Shown: positions 30,224 through 39,589, counted from the stretch's first letter. The stretch: 64,000 bases of DNA from UBA6168 sp041392505 (GCA_041392505.1 JAWKLX010000018.1:96034-160033), one strand, 5' to 3'. Program-made: numbers and translations. The notes: a model not told the origin generated them from the sequence alone.

Positions 30224-31579
30224 ATGAAATTCAGTCATGCCATTTTGTTGTTTTTAGTTTTGATGCTATTGCCGGGGGCATGCACTAAGGACCATGAGGC
30301 ACCCGCGACGCTCAGCATTTTTACCACGACCTTGAACGGGGCAAATTTTACCGATGGGCTGGATAATATTCCGCTCAATACAGCCATCGTGGTTGTATTT
30401 TCCAGCGCTGTTGAGCCAAGTGAATTTGAAAAAAAAATTAGCCTTTCCCCTGCCCCCACCAGTCAGGCGTTCTCTTATTCCAACCAGTCTTCCAAGGTGA
30501 CCATTGATTTGGTACTCGCACCACAGACGACTTATCAGGTGAGCATAGGGCAAGGAAAAATTGGACAAAATGGGGGAAGTTTAGAAAGTCCCTTTGCCCA
30601 TTCGTTCACAACAATGGCTGATGACATCATTCATTCCCAACCTCCATGCACATCTGCCACGAATGACTGTTTGCAAACAATTTCCCTGACAAATGGCGCT
30701 GTTGGCGATTTCGATTTTTACGCCAGTTTCCCCATTTATGAGGAAATGGCTGAGTGGCAGGATTTGGAAGCGGCCCTCATCGTAGTGCATGGCGCCAATC
30801 GGGATGCAGACAATTATTTCAATTTTTTGATAAATACTTTGCAAGCGGAAAACTTGGCGGACAAGGTGGTGCTGATTGCCCCTCATTTTAAAAATGGGCA
30901 GGAAGCCACGGGCAACGATTTTTATTGGACGGACACTGGCTGGCGGGAAGGCAACATCTCGCTCGGCCCGGCAGCCATCAGTTCTTTCGAAATATTGGAT
31001 CAGTTACTGGGTCAATTAGCGGATAAGGCACATTTCCCCAACCTAAAAAAAATCATTGTCACCGGGCATTCATCGGGAGGGTTGTTTACCCATTTGTATG
31101 CACCCGCCAACAAAGCGGAAGCACAATTTACCGACCTCACTTTTGAATATGTAGTTGCCAACAGTCAGTATTTCTACTACCCGGATGGGCAACGCATCGA
31201 TGAAAGCACCAACCAACTTTACACCCCGACGGGTTGCACGGGTTATGAAATTTACCCGGCGGGGTTTAACATTGTCCCACCTTATGTTGCAGCGATTGGC
31301 AAAGACAATTTCGACAGCCAGTTCACTAGCCGTTCCATTACCTATTTGTTGGGCAATGGAAACGGGGCTGATCCGACCTTGAACACGTCCAATTGTTCGG
31401 CCACTTTGCTCGGCCCAACCCGTTATCAGCGAGGCGAAAACATGTTTAGGTACATGGAATTGAAATTTCCCGGCGGGCACAACCACCAAAAAACAATTGT
31501 AGCAGGTATCGGGCACGATGGGCAGGGCATGTACCAATCACCGGAATTCCGCTCATTAATCCATCAACTACTGAATTGA
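30224..31579 (+). CDS. Lipoprotein with Ig-like domain and alpha/beta-hydrolase (esterase-like) domain
   Basis: A 451-residue exported lipoprotein with lipobox LLPGACTK, anchored near Cys20. Residues 30-130 form an Ig-like Big_5-type domain with the typical SLSPAPTSQAF segment. The rest is an alpha/beta hydrolase with VVHGANRD near the first strand, the nucleophile elbow GHSSGG with Ser283, and a C-terminal histidine candidate in AGIGHDGQGM. This resembles secreted esterases and poly-hydroxyalkanoate-depolymerase-like enzymes, but the substrate is not proven. It is followed 5 bp later by the SLC13 transporter start, so the two are probably made together. That supports extracellular ester hydrolysis followed by carboxylate uptake. 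Confidence 0.8.
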   Translation: MKFSHAILLFLVLMLLPGACTKDHEAPATLSIFTTTLNGANFTDGLDNIPLNTAIVVVFSSAVEPSEFEKKISLSPAPTSQAFSYSNQSSKVTIDLVLAPQTTYQVSIGQGKIGQNGGSLESPFAHSFTTMADDIIHSQPPCTSATNDCLQTISLTNGAVGDFDFYASFPIYEEMAEWQDLEAALIVVHGANRDADNYFNFLINTLQAENLADKVVLIAPHFKNGQEATGNDFYWTDTGWREGNISLGPAAISSFEILDQLLGQLADKAHFPNLKKIIVTGHSSGGLFTHLYAPANKAEAQFTDLTFEYVVANSQYFYYPDGQRIDESTNQLYTPTGCTGYEIYPAGFNIVPPYVAAIGKDNFDSQFTSRSITYLLGNGNGADPTLNTSNCSATLLGPTRYQRGENMFRYMELKFPGGHNHQKTIVAGIGHDGQGMYQSPEFRSLIHQLLN

Positions 31580-31584
31580 TTCTC

Positions 31585-33075
31585 ATGAGTTTTATAAAAG
31601 AACCAAAAAAAATAGGAATGGCATTGGGGCCGGCTTTGTTTGTCTTAGTCCTGCTTTTTTACCATCCCGAAGGCATGAGCAAGGAGGCAAATGCGGTACT
31701 GGCGGGAACGGTTTGGATTGCGGTTTGGTGGATCACAGAAGCGATTCCGATTGCGGCGACCGCTCTTTTACCCATCGTCCTTTTCCCACTCACTGGGGCT
31801 TTGGAGCTATCGGAAACGACGGCGTCCTACGGCCACAAATACATTTTCCTGTACATCGGAGGTTTTGTCCTGGCCATCGCCATCGAACGCTGGAACCTTC
31901 ATAAACGATTGGCACTCAACATCATCCACCTCATCGGCACCAATGTCAACAGCATCATTTTGGGTTTCATGACCGCCACTGCCTTTCTCTCCATGTGGAT
32001 TTCAAACACGGCTTCCTCGGTGATGATGCTGCCCATCGGCATGGCCATCATCAAGCAGCTCAAGGACAACCCCGAAACGATTGAAGACGAAAACCACGTA
32101 TTTGGCAAAATCCTGATGCTCGGTATTGCTTACAGTGCTTCGATTGGCGGCATTGCGACCCTGATCGGCACGCCGCCCAACCTCGTACTGGCGGGCATCG
32201 TTCAAGAGTTGTACGGCATCGAAATCACCTTTGCCAAATGGATCATGTTTGGGCTGCCTATTTCCGTTTTGCTCCTGTTGGTTTGTTGGAAATACCTGAC
32301 GAGCTACACCCGTTTTTTCACACAACAATCATTTCCCGGAGGGAAAAAAGAAATCAAAAAACAGCTTCATAAACTTGGCAAAATTGGTTTTGAGGAAAAA
32401 ACCGTCCTCCTCGTTTTTGGGGCAACGGCCTTTGCTTGGATCACCCGTTCTTTTTTGCTGGAAAAATTCATCCCCGGACTGGACGACACCATCATCGCCG
32501 TTTTTGCAGGGATTGTATTATTTATTTTACCTGCCCGAAAAGGCAGCAAAAGGGCCATCATCACTTGGGAAGAAGCGGTTAAACTGCCGTGGGGCATCTT
32601 GCTCCTGTTCGGTGGTGGGCTGGCAATAGCCCAGGGATTCAAGATATCGGGATTGGCCGAGTGGATTGGCGGACAGTTGGTTTTACTCAATAACGTGCCG
32701 CTCTTCTTGCTGTTGATAGTGCTGATAGCCGCCGTCAATTTCCTGACCGAGATTACTTCCAATTTGGCCACCACTGCAATGTTGTTGCCCGTCTTAGCCT
32801 CTTTGGCATTGACGGTAAATGTCCATCCGTACATCCTGATGGTCGGGGCGACGGTGGCCGCTTCTTGTGCCTTCATGCTGCCCGTCGCCACCCCTCCCAA
32901 TGCCGTGGTGTTTGGTTCGGGTTATTTGAAAATACCGGATATGGTTCGGGCGGGGGTGTTCATGAATATTATCTCCATCCTCCTGCTCACCTTGATCGTG
33001 TTTTTCTTGCTGCCTTATTTATGGGAGTTTGACCCGAATATTTTCCCAATACACTGGACGAACCGGGGAAACTGA
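31585..33075 (+). CDS. SLC13/DASS-family sodium-coupled carboxylate transporter
   Basis: A 496-residue inner-membrane transporter with about 11-12 hydrophobic segments. Both SLC13 signature loops are present: the SNT motif at about 140 (FLSMWISNTASSV) and the second at about 392 (TEITSNLATTAMLLP), which bind sodium and the carboxylate. The C-terminal MLPVATPPNAVVFGSG block is also typical. Known members import succinate, citrate or other di- and tricarboxylates. The ATG at 31585 is preferred over a TTG that overlaps the preceding stop. The tight link with the esterase lipoprotein suggests uptake of a released acid. Confidence 0.92.
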   Translation: MSFIKEPKKIGMALGPALFVLVLLFYHPEGMSKEANAVLAGTVWIAVWWITEAIPIAATALLPIVLFPLTGALELSETTASYGHKYIFLYIGGFVLAIAIERWNLHKRLALNIIHLIGTNVNSIILGFMTATAFLSMWISNTASSVMMLPIGMAIIKQLKDNPETIEDENHVFGKILMLGIAYSASIGGIATLIGTPPNLVLAGIVQELYGIEITFAKWIMFGLPISVLLLLVCWKYLTSYTRFFTQQSFPGGKKEIKKQLHKLGKIGFEEKTVLLVFGATAFAWITRSFLLEKFIPGLDDTIIAVFAGIVLFILPARKGSKRAIITWEEAVKLPWGILLLFGGGLAIAQGFKISGLAEWIGGQLVLLNNVPLFLLLIVLIAAVNFLTEITSNLATTAMLLPVLASLALTVNVHPYILMVGATVAASCAFMLPVATPPNAVVFGSGYLKIPDMVRAGVFMNIISILLLTLIVFFLLPYLWEFDPNIFPIHWTNRGN

Positions 33076-33186
33076 GGGGATGCTTTTTCGAGCAATAACT
33101 TTTACCAGCAGAACTAACGAGCAGCAGTCCGTTTTAAACACCTGCAATTAAATGCCTATTGTAGAAGGTAAGTTGCTGGGCTAACT

Positions 33187-33194
33187 TATATTTG
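33187..33194 (+). promoter_or_regulatory. -7 promoter element of the fusion regulator
   Basis: TATATTTG is an exact TAnnTTTG match 37 bp before the ATG at 33231. TTG triplets upstream lie at 11- and 25-bp spacing rather than the usual 19-23, so only the -7 part is convincing. Confidence 0.5.
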
Positions 33195-33230
33195 CCGCCC
33201 AAATCCAATAATTCTTACCTATTTTTTTTG

Positions 33231-35057
33231 ATGAGGGCTAACGAAAACGACCTGCATAACCTATTAAGCACGCACGAAAAATCCGTTGCCGTTCTGCCTT
33301 TCGTCAACATGAGCGCCGATCCTGAGAACGAATATTTCAGCGACGGCATTACCGAAGAAATCATCAATGCACTCACCAAGGTACAAGGGTTAAAAGTCAT
33401 AGCCCGCACCTCATCTTTTGCTTTCAAAAATAAAAATGTGGACGTTCGTACCATTGCTGAAAAGCTTGGCGTCGCCACAATACTGGAAGGAAGTGTAAGA
33501 AAAGCCAGCAATAGGGTTAGGATTACGGCACAGCTCATCAATGCAGCGGACGGCACTCATTTCTGGTCAAAAAATTTTGACCGGGAACTGGAAGACATTT
33601 TCGCTTTGCAGGATGAAATCAGCGAACTCATCGCCGACCAGATCAGGGAAAATTTTGGGCATTTGGAAGTGCCCACTTTTCACGAACCAGAGCCAACAAA
33701 AAAAATAAACGCTTACGATTTGTGGCTCCGTGGCAATTACCATTTAAAACGCAAAGATTTCGATGACATAAAAAAAGCGCTGGTCCTTTTTAAAAAAGCC
33801 ATTGAAATCGACCCCAATTATTCGGCAGCTTACTCTTCCCTCGGCGAGGCATATATCCATGCAGCTGGCTTTGGCCTAATGACCAATAAAGAAAGCCAGG
33901 ATCTCGCTGGTGCAGCCGCCGAAAAAGCCGTTGCACTAAATGAAAAAAATGCCCAAGGACACAAAGTTTTGGCCTATGTAAAACTCTTTCACAAATGGGA
34001 CTGGGCGTCGGCATTGAAAGAATATGAGCGGGCTATCAAAAATGGGTTGCCCGATCAAAATGAATTTATTGGCTACTATTATATTTTCATAGAAGAAGAT
34101 TATGAGCGAGCCATAAATGTGGCCAAAAAAGTATTGGAGACGGATCCATTGCATGTCATAACACATTGGCAACTGGGTATTGCCTATTATTTTGCACGGC
34201 AGTTTGAAAATGCACAGGAAGCTTTTTCCGGCGCATTGGTGCTTGATCCAAATTTTGGGGAAGCGCTGCGTTTTAGAGGTTTGGTCAAGGGATATTTAGG
34301 GAATTATGAAGCGGCCATGACCGATATAAACCGATCCTTGGAAATTTCAGGTGGACAAGGGCTTGCCAATATGGATTTATTGATGGTAAAAATATTAATG
34401 GGCAAAAAAGAGGAGGTTTTATCGGAATTAAAAAATACCGAATATACCGACCCCGCAGACACTGCTCTTTTATATGCTCTTTTAAATATGCCAGACGAAG
34501 CTATTCAATGGCTGGAAAAAGCTTACGAAGAGCATTCGGGAATGATGGTCACGTTGAACAATTTTTGGGTCTGGGATAATTTACGGGACGATTTTCGTTT
34601 TAAGGAAATTTTTACCCGGATGCGTTTCCCCGAAAAAACAAAAGACAAAAAAATAATTCCTGAAAACTTTAATTCTACCAATTCAGCTTTATTAAGTAAG
34701 GAGGAAATTGAATTGAAAATTGAATTATTAGAAAATTTAATCGAAAAAGAGAAAGCGTTCACCGACCCTTCGCTTTCTCTCCGGCAACTGGCAGAAAAAA
34801 TAGATTTGCACCCCAATAAATTGTCATGGTTACTCAATGACCGAATCGGTAAAAATTTTAATGAATATGTCAATTTTTATCGTTTGAATATATTCAAAGA
34901 AAAAGCACTCGATAAAAAAAACAGCCACCTCACTTTATTGGCCTTAGCCTATGAAAGCGGTTTTAATTCAAAAACTGTTTTTAATAGTTATTTTAAAAAA
35001 GCGGAAAATATGACACCTAAGGCATGGGTAAAATCACAAACGAAAAATAAAAAATAA
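33231..35057 (+). CDS. TolB-N/TPR/AraC-type HTH fusion regulator
   Basis: A 608-residue cytoplasmic protein. Residues about 15-145 are the TolB amino-terminal-like domain also found in adenylate-cyclase fusion proteins (SVAVLPFVNMS, YFSDGITEEIINAL, LEGSVRK, ITAQLINA). Residues about 165-470 are TPR repeats (FKKAIEIDPNYSAAYSSLG, LETDPLHVITHWQLGIAYY). The last 100 carry a two-helix AraC-type DNA-binding domain (SLRQLAEKIDLHPNKLSWLLN and TLLALAYESGFNSKTVF). There is no signal peptide, membrane helix or receiver domain, so any signal must come through the TPR or TolB-N part. The next gene, an MFS exporter, begins 6 bp later. The upstream TTG at 33192 overlaps the promoter and is rejected. Confidence 0.85.
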   Translation: MRANENDLHNLLSTHEKSVAVLPFVNMSADPENEYFSDGITEEIINALTKVQGLKVIARTSSFAFKNKNVDVRTIAEKLGVATILEGSVRKASNRVRITAQLINAADGTHFWSKNFDRELEDIFALQDEISELIADQIRENFGHLEVPTFHEPEPTKKINAYDLWLRGNYHLKRKDFDDIKKALVLFKKAIEIDPNYSAAYSSLGEAYIHAAGFGLMTNKESQDLAGAAAEKAVALNEKNAQGHKVLAYVKLFHKWDWASALKEYERAIKNGLPDQNEFIGYYYIFIEEDYERAINVAKKVLETDPLHVITHWQLGIAYYFARQFENAQEAFSGALVLDPNFGEALRFRGLVKGYLGNYEAAMTDINRSLEISGGQGLANMDLLMVKILMGKKEEVLSELKNTEYTDPADTALLYALLNMPDEAIQWLEKAYEEHSGMMVTLNNFWVWDNLRDDFRFKEIFTRMRFPEKTKDKKIIPENFNSTNSALLSKEEIELKIELLENLIEKEKAFTDPSLSLRQLAEKIDLHPNKLSWLLNDRIGKNFNEYVNFYRLNIFKEKALDKKNSHLTLLALAYESGFNSKTVFNSYFKKAENMTPKAWVKSQTKNKK

Positions 35058-35063
35058 ACCGAA

Positions 35064-36287
35064 TTGCCGACTACTACCAATACTAATTTTACTCCCTATC
35101 AAATATTTTTGGTTGCGACCATCTCATTGGCACTTTTCACAGTAGTTGTGGATTACATGACCTTGCCAGCTTTGTCTGCCGTTTTATTAACTGAATTAAA
35201 TATCACGACTGAACAATTTGGGCTGATTGTTTCTGCTTATGCTTTTAGCGCCGGCATTTCAGGCATATTAACGGCCGGGTTTGCCGATAAATTTGATCGG
35301 AAAAAATTACTCGCTTTTTATTATGGTGGTTTTTTAATTGGTGTCATTTCATGTGCCGTCGTACAAAACTTGACCGCATTTATTATTGCAAGAATAATTA
35401 CAGGTATTTTTGGAGGCGTTGTAGCTTCTATTTGTTTTTCAATTGTTGCCGATTTATTTGCAACTGATCAGAGAGGCCGAGTAATGGGTTTTGTACAAAT
35501 GGCTTTTGCCGGTAGTCAGATATTGGGGTTGCCAGCCGCTTTATATGTAGCCACCAATTTTAATTGGCAATTTTCTTTTTGGTCAATTGCTGCTTTGGCT
35601 ACTGTTGTTTTAATTATTATTATTTTAAAAATAAACCCTATTACCGATCATTTAGAAAATACGAATATTGAAAACCCTCTCAACCATATTTTTAAAACAT
35701 TAAAAAGCCGGGATTATTTAACTGTATTTTCCAATAATATACTATTGGTTTTTGGCGATGTAATGTTTATGACTTTTGGGTCGGCCTTTGCCACCAATAA
35801 CCTTGGCATCTTCCTAGACGACCTTCCACTTTTATATGGAGCGACAGGAGTTGCCACTTTTATTTTTGGCCCATATATCGGACAACTTTCTGACCGTTTT
35901 GGGAAATTAAAAGTATTTGTGATTGGGTCTATTTTTACGATTATATTAATTGGCATTTACAGCCATCTTGGCAATACTCCTTTTTGGTTAGTGGTAACGC
36001 TCCATACTTTTCTTTTTATGGGTGTTAATGCCAGAATGATTTCCTCATCGGCATTAGCGACGGTCGTCCCAAAAGCCTCGGACAGGGGGGCGTTCATGGC
36101 GGTCGATGCCTCCTTGCAACAAATAGCCAGCGGATTGGCCGCCACTGCCGCCGGCTTGGTTGTTTTCCAAACTGCGGAAGGTACAATAGATCATTACCCC
36201 CGATTGGGCTGGCTGGTAATCGGCGCCATGCTGGTTACCATCATTTTAATGCAGGCTATTCAAAAAATTGTCAGGAGAGCTAATTAA
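35064..36287 (+). CDS. Major facilitator superfamily transporter, TTG start
   Basis: A 407-residue 12-helix MFS protein and a close paralogue of the transporter at 11258. Shared blocks include EQFGLIVSAYAFSAG, GFADKFDRKKLL, RGRVMGFVQMAF and ARMISSSALATVVP. The start is a TTG, 6 bp after the regulator's stop. Alignment of the N-terminus (NFTPYQIFLVATI) with the paralogue supports it, and no in-frame ATG lies nearby. The codons are much more A+T-rich than in the paralogue. It probably exports a drug-like or metabolite substrate by proton antiport under control of the upstream AraC-type regulator; the substrate is unknown. Confidence 0.87.
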   Translation: MPTTTNTNFTPYQIFLVATISLALFTVVVDYMTLPALSAVLLTELNITTEQFGLIVSAYAFSAGISGILTAGFADKFDRKKLLAFYYGGFLIGVISCAVVQNLTAFIIARIITGIFGGVVASICFSIVADLFATDQRGRVMGFVQMAFAGSQILGLPAALYVATNFNWQFSFWSIAALATVVLIIIILKINPITDHLENTNIENPLNHIFKTLKSRDYLTVFSNNILLVFGDVMFMTFGSAFATNNLGIFLDDLPLLYGATGVATFIFGPYIGQLSDRFGKLKVFVIGSIFTIILIGIYSHLGNTPFWLVVTLHTFLFMGVNARMISSSALATVVPKASDRGAFMAVDASLQQIASGLAATAAGLVVFQTAEGTIDHYPRLGWLVIGAMLVTIILMQAIQKIVRRAN

Positions 36288-36364
36288 ACCAGCAAACACA
36301 TTCTAACCAACTCATAAACAACATTTTAAAACTCACCAAACTCATCGCAGAACCTCATAGCTAA

Positions 36365-36396
36365 AAGTTCGGAATCTCACTTATAAGTTCGGAATC
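36365..36396. promoter_or_regulatory. Direct repeat, candidate AraC-type operator
   Basis: AAGTTCGGAATC occurs at 36365-36376 and exactly again at 36385-36396, a 20-bp period or about two helical turns. It lies 45-65 bp before CATCTTTG (36430-36437), a one-mismatch -7 element of the hydrolase gene at 36594. This spacing suits an AraC-family dimer activating from beside the -33 region. The rest of the 36288-36593 gap shows nothing else. Confidence 0.4.
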
Positions 36397-36593
36397 ATAA
36401 TCCGGGACGATGGAAGAAGGGATGCGTTGCATCTTTGCATCGTCAATTTGATTGTTTGTAGAACAACAAAAAAAAAGCAAGTCACTTCTGCTTATTTTTT
36501 AAACAATCACCAGACTTTATCCACCATTGAATTTCCAGCTGCTTTTGACCTGACTGCCAAAAGCCTGGGAATTCTTTGAAAAAAAAGTAAACA

Positions 36594-37853
36594 ATGAAAA
36601 ATCAAATCATGAAAAATTCCGTGCTATTTTCTTTGCTTGTCTTCCTTTTTTCTGTCGCATTTATTGCCTGCGACGATAATCAAGATTCAACACCAACACC
36701 TGTCAACCCTCCCATTAATTCAGCAGAGGATTTATCCAAAAATTTGCAAAAGGTTATTGATGAAACCGAGATGCCAGGGTTTACCGTAGCCATCGTAAAA
36801 AATGGGGAAGTAACTTATCAAAACTCATTTGGTTTTGCCGACATCACTTCACAAAAACCATATACCAATCAAACAACACAGCCAATCGGATCAATTAGCA
36901 AAACATTTATCGGAGCGGCCATCGTAAAAGCGATCGAGGAAGGATATTTCACTTTGGAAACGGACATAAATGATATTCTGCCGGTGGAATTAATTAATCC
37001 TAAAAACCCATCTGCCACCATTAAAGTAAAACATTTGGTGACACACACATCTGGATTAGTCGACAATGCATATTTGCTCGCCTACCATATTTTGCCAGGA
37101 GAAAATATGAACACCTCTGGGGCTCAAAAATTAACCGATTTAATGGGAGTTCAACAACGTGACCGCATTCCGCTTGAAGAATATTTAGCGGAATATTATC
37201 TCGAAGATGGCGATTTATTTTCGGAAGATAATTTTAGTGCAAACGTACCCGGAACAGTCTGGGAATATTCCAATGTCGCCGCTTCACTTGCTGCATATTT
37301 AGTGGAATCAGCAACGGGAAAATCATTTGACGAATATGTTTTTGAAAAAATATTCCAACCTCTGGGCATGAATAATAGTGCATTTTTCCCCAGTGATTTA
37401 AATGCAGAAAAAATGGCGACTTTATATTTTAATAAAAATACGCCACTGCCATTATATGGCAACGACTCCTACCCCGATGGCAGCGTCAATACATCCAATG
37501 AAGATTTGACAAAATATTTATTGGATATGATAAAAGGAGCATCTGGTAATTCGGAATTACTTTTTTCAAAAGACGGATATAAAATGCTTTTTAATCCGCT
37601 TTTGCCAGCGGGTACTGTTCCATCTACCCTTGGAGATAATCAGGGAATATTCTGGATACTTGGAAATGGGGATATCAAGCATGACGGAGGTGATCCCGGT
37701 CTTACCACTTTTATGCAATTTTTTCCAGAAGAAAAAACGGGCTTTCTTTTATTGACCAATATGGATGCATCCGTTGACGAGAATGAGGAAAATTTTTCAG
37801 CTGCTGTCGCTTCCATTTTCGGGGGCATCCAGGAATTCCTTTCCGCAAATTAA
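36594..37853 (+). CDS. Serine beta-lactamase-fold hydrolase, lipoprotein
   Basis: A 419-residue exported lipoprotein (lipobox FIACDD, Cys26) of the class C beta-lactamase/DD-peptidase fold. The catalytic S100-I-S-K103 tetrad, the Y225-S-N motif and a HDG triad (KHDGGDPG) in place of KTG are all present in order. Many such proteins are esterases or D-amino peptidases rather than beta-lactamases, and the HDG variant fits that. It follows the AraC-type regulator and MFS exporter on the same strand after a 306-bp gap. The ATG at 36594 is preferred, with 36609 as an alternative. A strong terminator follows directly. Confidence 0.87.
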   Translation: MKNQIMKNSVLFSLLVFLFSVAFIACDDNQDSTPTPVNPPINSAEDLSKNLQKVIDETEMPGFTVAIVKNGEVTYQNSFGFADITSQKPYTNQTTQPIGSISKTFIGAAIVKAIEEGYFTLETDINDILPVELINPKNPSATIKVKHLVTHTSGLVDNAYLLAYHILPGENMNTSGAQKLTDLMGVQQRDRIPLEEYLAEYYLEDGDLFSEDNFSANVPGTVWEYSNVAASLAAYLVESATGKSFDEYVFEKIFQPLGMNNSAFFPSDLNAEKMATLYFNKNTPLPLYGNDSYPDGSVNTSNEDLTKYLLDMIKGASGNSELLFSKDGYKMLFNPLLPAGTVPSTLGDNQGIFWILGNGDIKHDGGDPGLTTFMQFFPEEKTGFLLLTNMDASVDENEENFSAAVASIFGGIQEFLSAN

Positions 37854-37862
37854 TTAATAAAA

Positions 37863-37904
37863 ACAGGGTTGCTGCTTTTAGAAAAAAAATCAGCAACCCT
37901 GTTC
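37863..37904 (+). terminator. Hairpin terminator of the serine hydrolase gene
   Basis: The arms AACAGGGTTGCTG and CAGCAACCCTGTT are exact complements around a 16-bp A-rich loop, starting 10 bp after the stop codon. No long T run follows, so efficiency is uncertain. Confidence 0.65.
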
Positions 37905-38006
37905 CAAAAAAGAATAAAATGAAATTTTCAAAAATCCTTCTTTATACATTTTTCATAAAGCTGATTATTTCTATTGCACTATCACTTATTTAATTTTTAA
38001 TTCTTG

Positions 38007-38867
38007 ATGAATACTTTTTTTAAAAATATAGACGCCAAAAACAAAGCAATAGCACTGTACCATAAAAAACTGGATCAGTTGAATTTACAATACGAAAGCA
38101 CCATCATAGAAACCAGTTTTGGCGACACCCATGTTTTAATTTCGGGAGCATTTTCACAACCTCCTTTGATACTGCTGCACGGGTCGAACGGATGTGCACC
38201 AATAGCCATTGAAGCACTTATTGAATTGACTAAAGATTTTCGGATTTATGCTATCGATGTGGTTGGACAACCAAATTTAAGCGAAGAAACAAGACCCAAT
38301 ATGACTGATGATTCCTATGGCCAGTGGATGTATGAAATCATGACGAGACTCAATATATGGAATGCTATTTTAGTCGGAATTTCATTCGGCGGTTTTATAG
38401 CTTGGAAAACTTTGGTTTTCGATGAAAAGAGAATGGCCAAATCTTTTTTCATCACACCCGCAGGCATTGTGAATGGCAATTTATCAAAAATTCTTTGGAA
38501 TATTTTTTTACCCATGCAACGATACAAACGGAGTGGCAATAAAAAACACCTCCTCCAATTTACAGAAGCCATATTTTCACAAGAAGATGAATTTTTCGAT
38601 GAATTTTTGGCGAATATAATCCCACATTATGAACTGGATTTATCCCATATTCCATTAATAAAAAAGGGAGATGCTCAGAAAATAAAAACCCCTATTTATT
38701 TCATCGCAGCGAATGACGATTTACTATTTCCCGGCAGGAAATTATTAGCTCAGGCAAAAAATATATTTCCCTCTTTAGTAGAAACACTACTGCTCAAAAA
38801 TTCAAAACATGTGCCCAGTAAATCGGACTACAATCAAATTGTAGAATTTATTAAAAAATCAAAATAA
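38007..38867 (+). CDS. Alpha/beta hydrolase
   Basis: A 286-residue cytoplasmic hydrolase without signal peptide. The oxyanion-hole segment LILLHGSNGC is followed by the nucleophile elbow GISFGG with Ser126, an acid candidate in AANDDLLFPG and the histidine in SKHVPSK near the C-terminus. The fold matches carboxylesterases and acyl hydrolases. The substrate is unknown. It belongs to the same A+T-rich plus-strand cluster as the regulator, exporter and serine hydrolase. The ATG at 38007 is chosen over the TTG at 38004. Confidence 0.85.
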   Translation: MNTFFKNIDAKNKAIALYHKKLDQLNLQYESTIIETSFGDTHVLISGAFSQPPLILLHGSNGCAPIAIEALIELTKDFRIYAIDVVGQPNLSEETRPNMTDDSYGQWMYEIMTRLNIWNAILVGISFGGFIAWKTLVFDEKRMAKSFFITPAGIVNGNLSKILWNIFLPMQRYKRSGNKKHLLQFTEAIFSQEDEFFDEFLANIIPHYELDLSHIPLIKKGDAQKIKTPIYFIAANDDLLFPGRKLLAQAKNIFPSLVETLLLKNSKHVPSKSDYNQIVEFIKKSK

Positions 38868-38957
38868 TTAAAATAAATCACTTTTTAAAAGCTTGGAAAT
38901 GCACATTTTCAGCAGGTCATTTTCATGCCTTTTCTCAATTTTAAAATACTTAAAATC

Positions 38958-39560
38958 ATGCAAAACAACATCAAAACCCTCTTCGGAGGAAAGCAACTTT
39001 TAATTGCCATTTTTTTATTTTCCGGTTTGGCTGCTCACAGCCAGCAAATTGAAAATTCCGTCCAACGGGAAGGATTTGTCATCGGCTTCGGAGTCGGTGC
39101 TGGTGTCATCAGCATTGCCGATAGTAATGCAGAAAACCCATTTGACGAAGCTCAGGGAAGCATTAGTTTTCCCAACCTGAAAATTGGTTGGATGCTGAAT
39201 CAACGCACCGCATTATTGGCCACTTTTCCAGGGCTCATTTACGAGTACGAAGGTCATGATCGCAGTTTTGAGTCAATCATGCCTTCTTTGCAATACTGGG
39301 TTACCGACAAGTGGTGGATCAATGGCGGTATTGGTTTGGCGATGGATGCGCCCGCTTTTTACGACTACGAAAAGAATGTAAATGACGATTGGCATTTTGG
39401 ATGTGCCGTGGCTGCCAGTACAGGTTATGAAATTTACCAGAATAAAAATTTCACCATCGACTTGCAAAGCAGGATCCACCTCGGCCGGGTCTTTATGGAC
39501 AATGACCTGCACCGAGATGCCGCTGCGTTTTCAGTTGGGGTTGGATTTAATTGGTACTGA
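38958..39560 (+). CDS. Small outer-membrane beta-barrel protein
   Basis: From the ATG at 38958 this encodes 200 residues with a signal peptide ending AHSQQ near residue 29. The remainder alternates polar and hydrophobic residues, with Gly- and Trp-rich strands and turns (KIGWMLNQRTALLATF, WVTDKWWINGGIGLAM) and ends in an aromatic VGFNWY. This is typical of 8- or 10-stranded OmpA/OmpW-like barrels of Bacteroidota. No ligand can be inferred. A hairpin terminator follows. Confidence 0.78.
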   Translation: MQNNIKTLFGGKQLLIAIFLFSGLAAHSQQIENSVQREGFVIGFGVGAGVISIADSNAENPFDEAQGSISFPNLKIGWMLNQRTALLATFPGLIYEYEGHDRSFESIMPSLQYWVTDKWWINGGIGLAMDAPAFYDYEKNVNDDWHFGCAVAASTGYEIYQNKNFTIDLQSRIHLGRVFMDNDLHRDAAAFSVGVGFNWY

Positions 39561-39589
39561 TCTGATTGTTTCCAAACCTCATTACAAAG

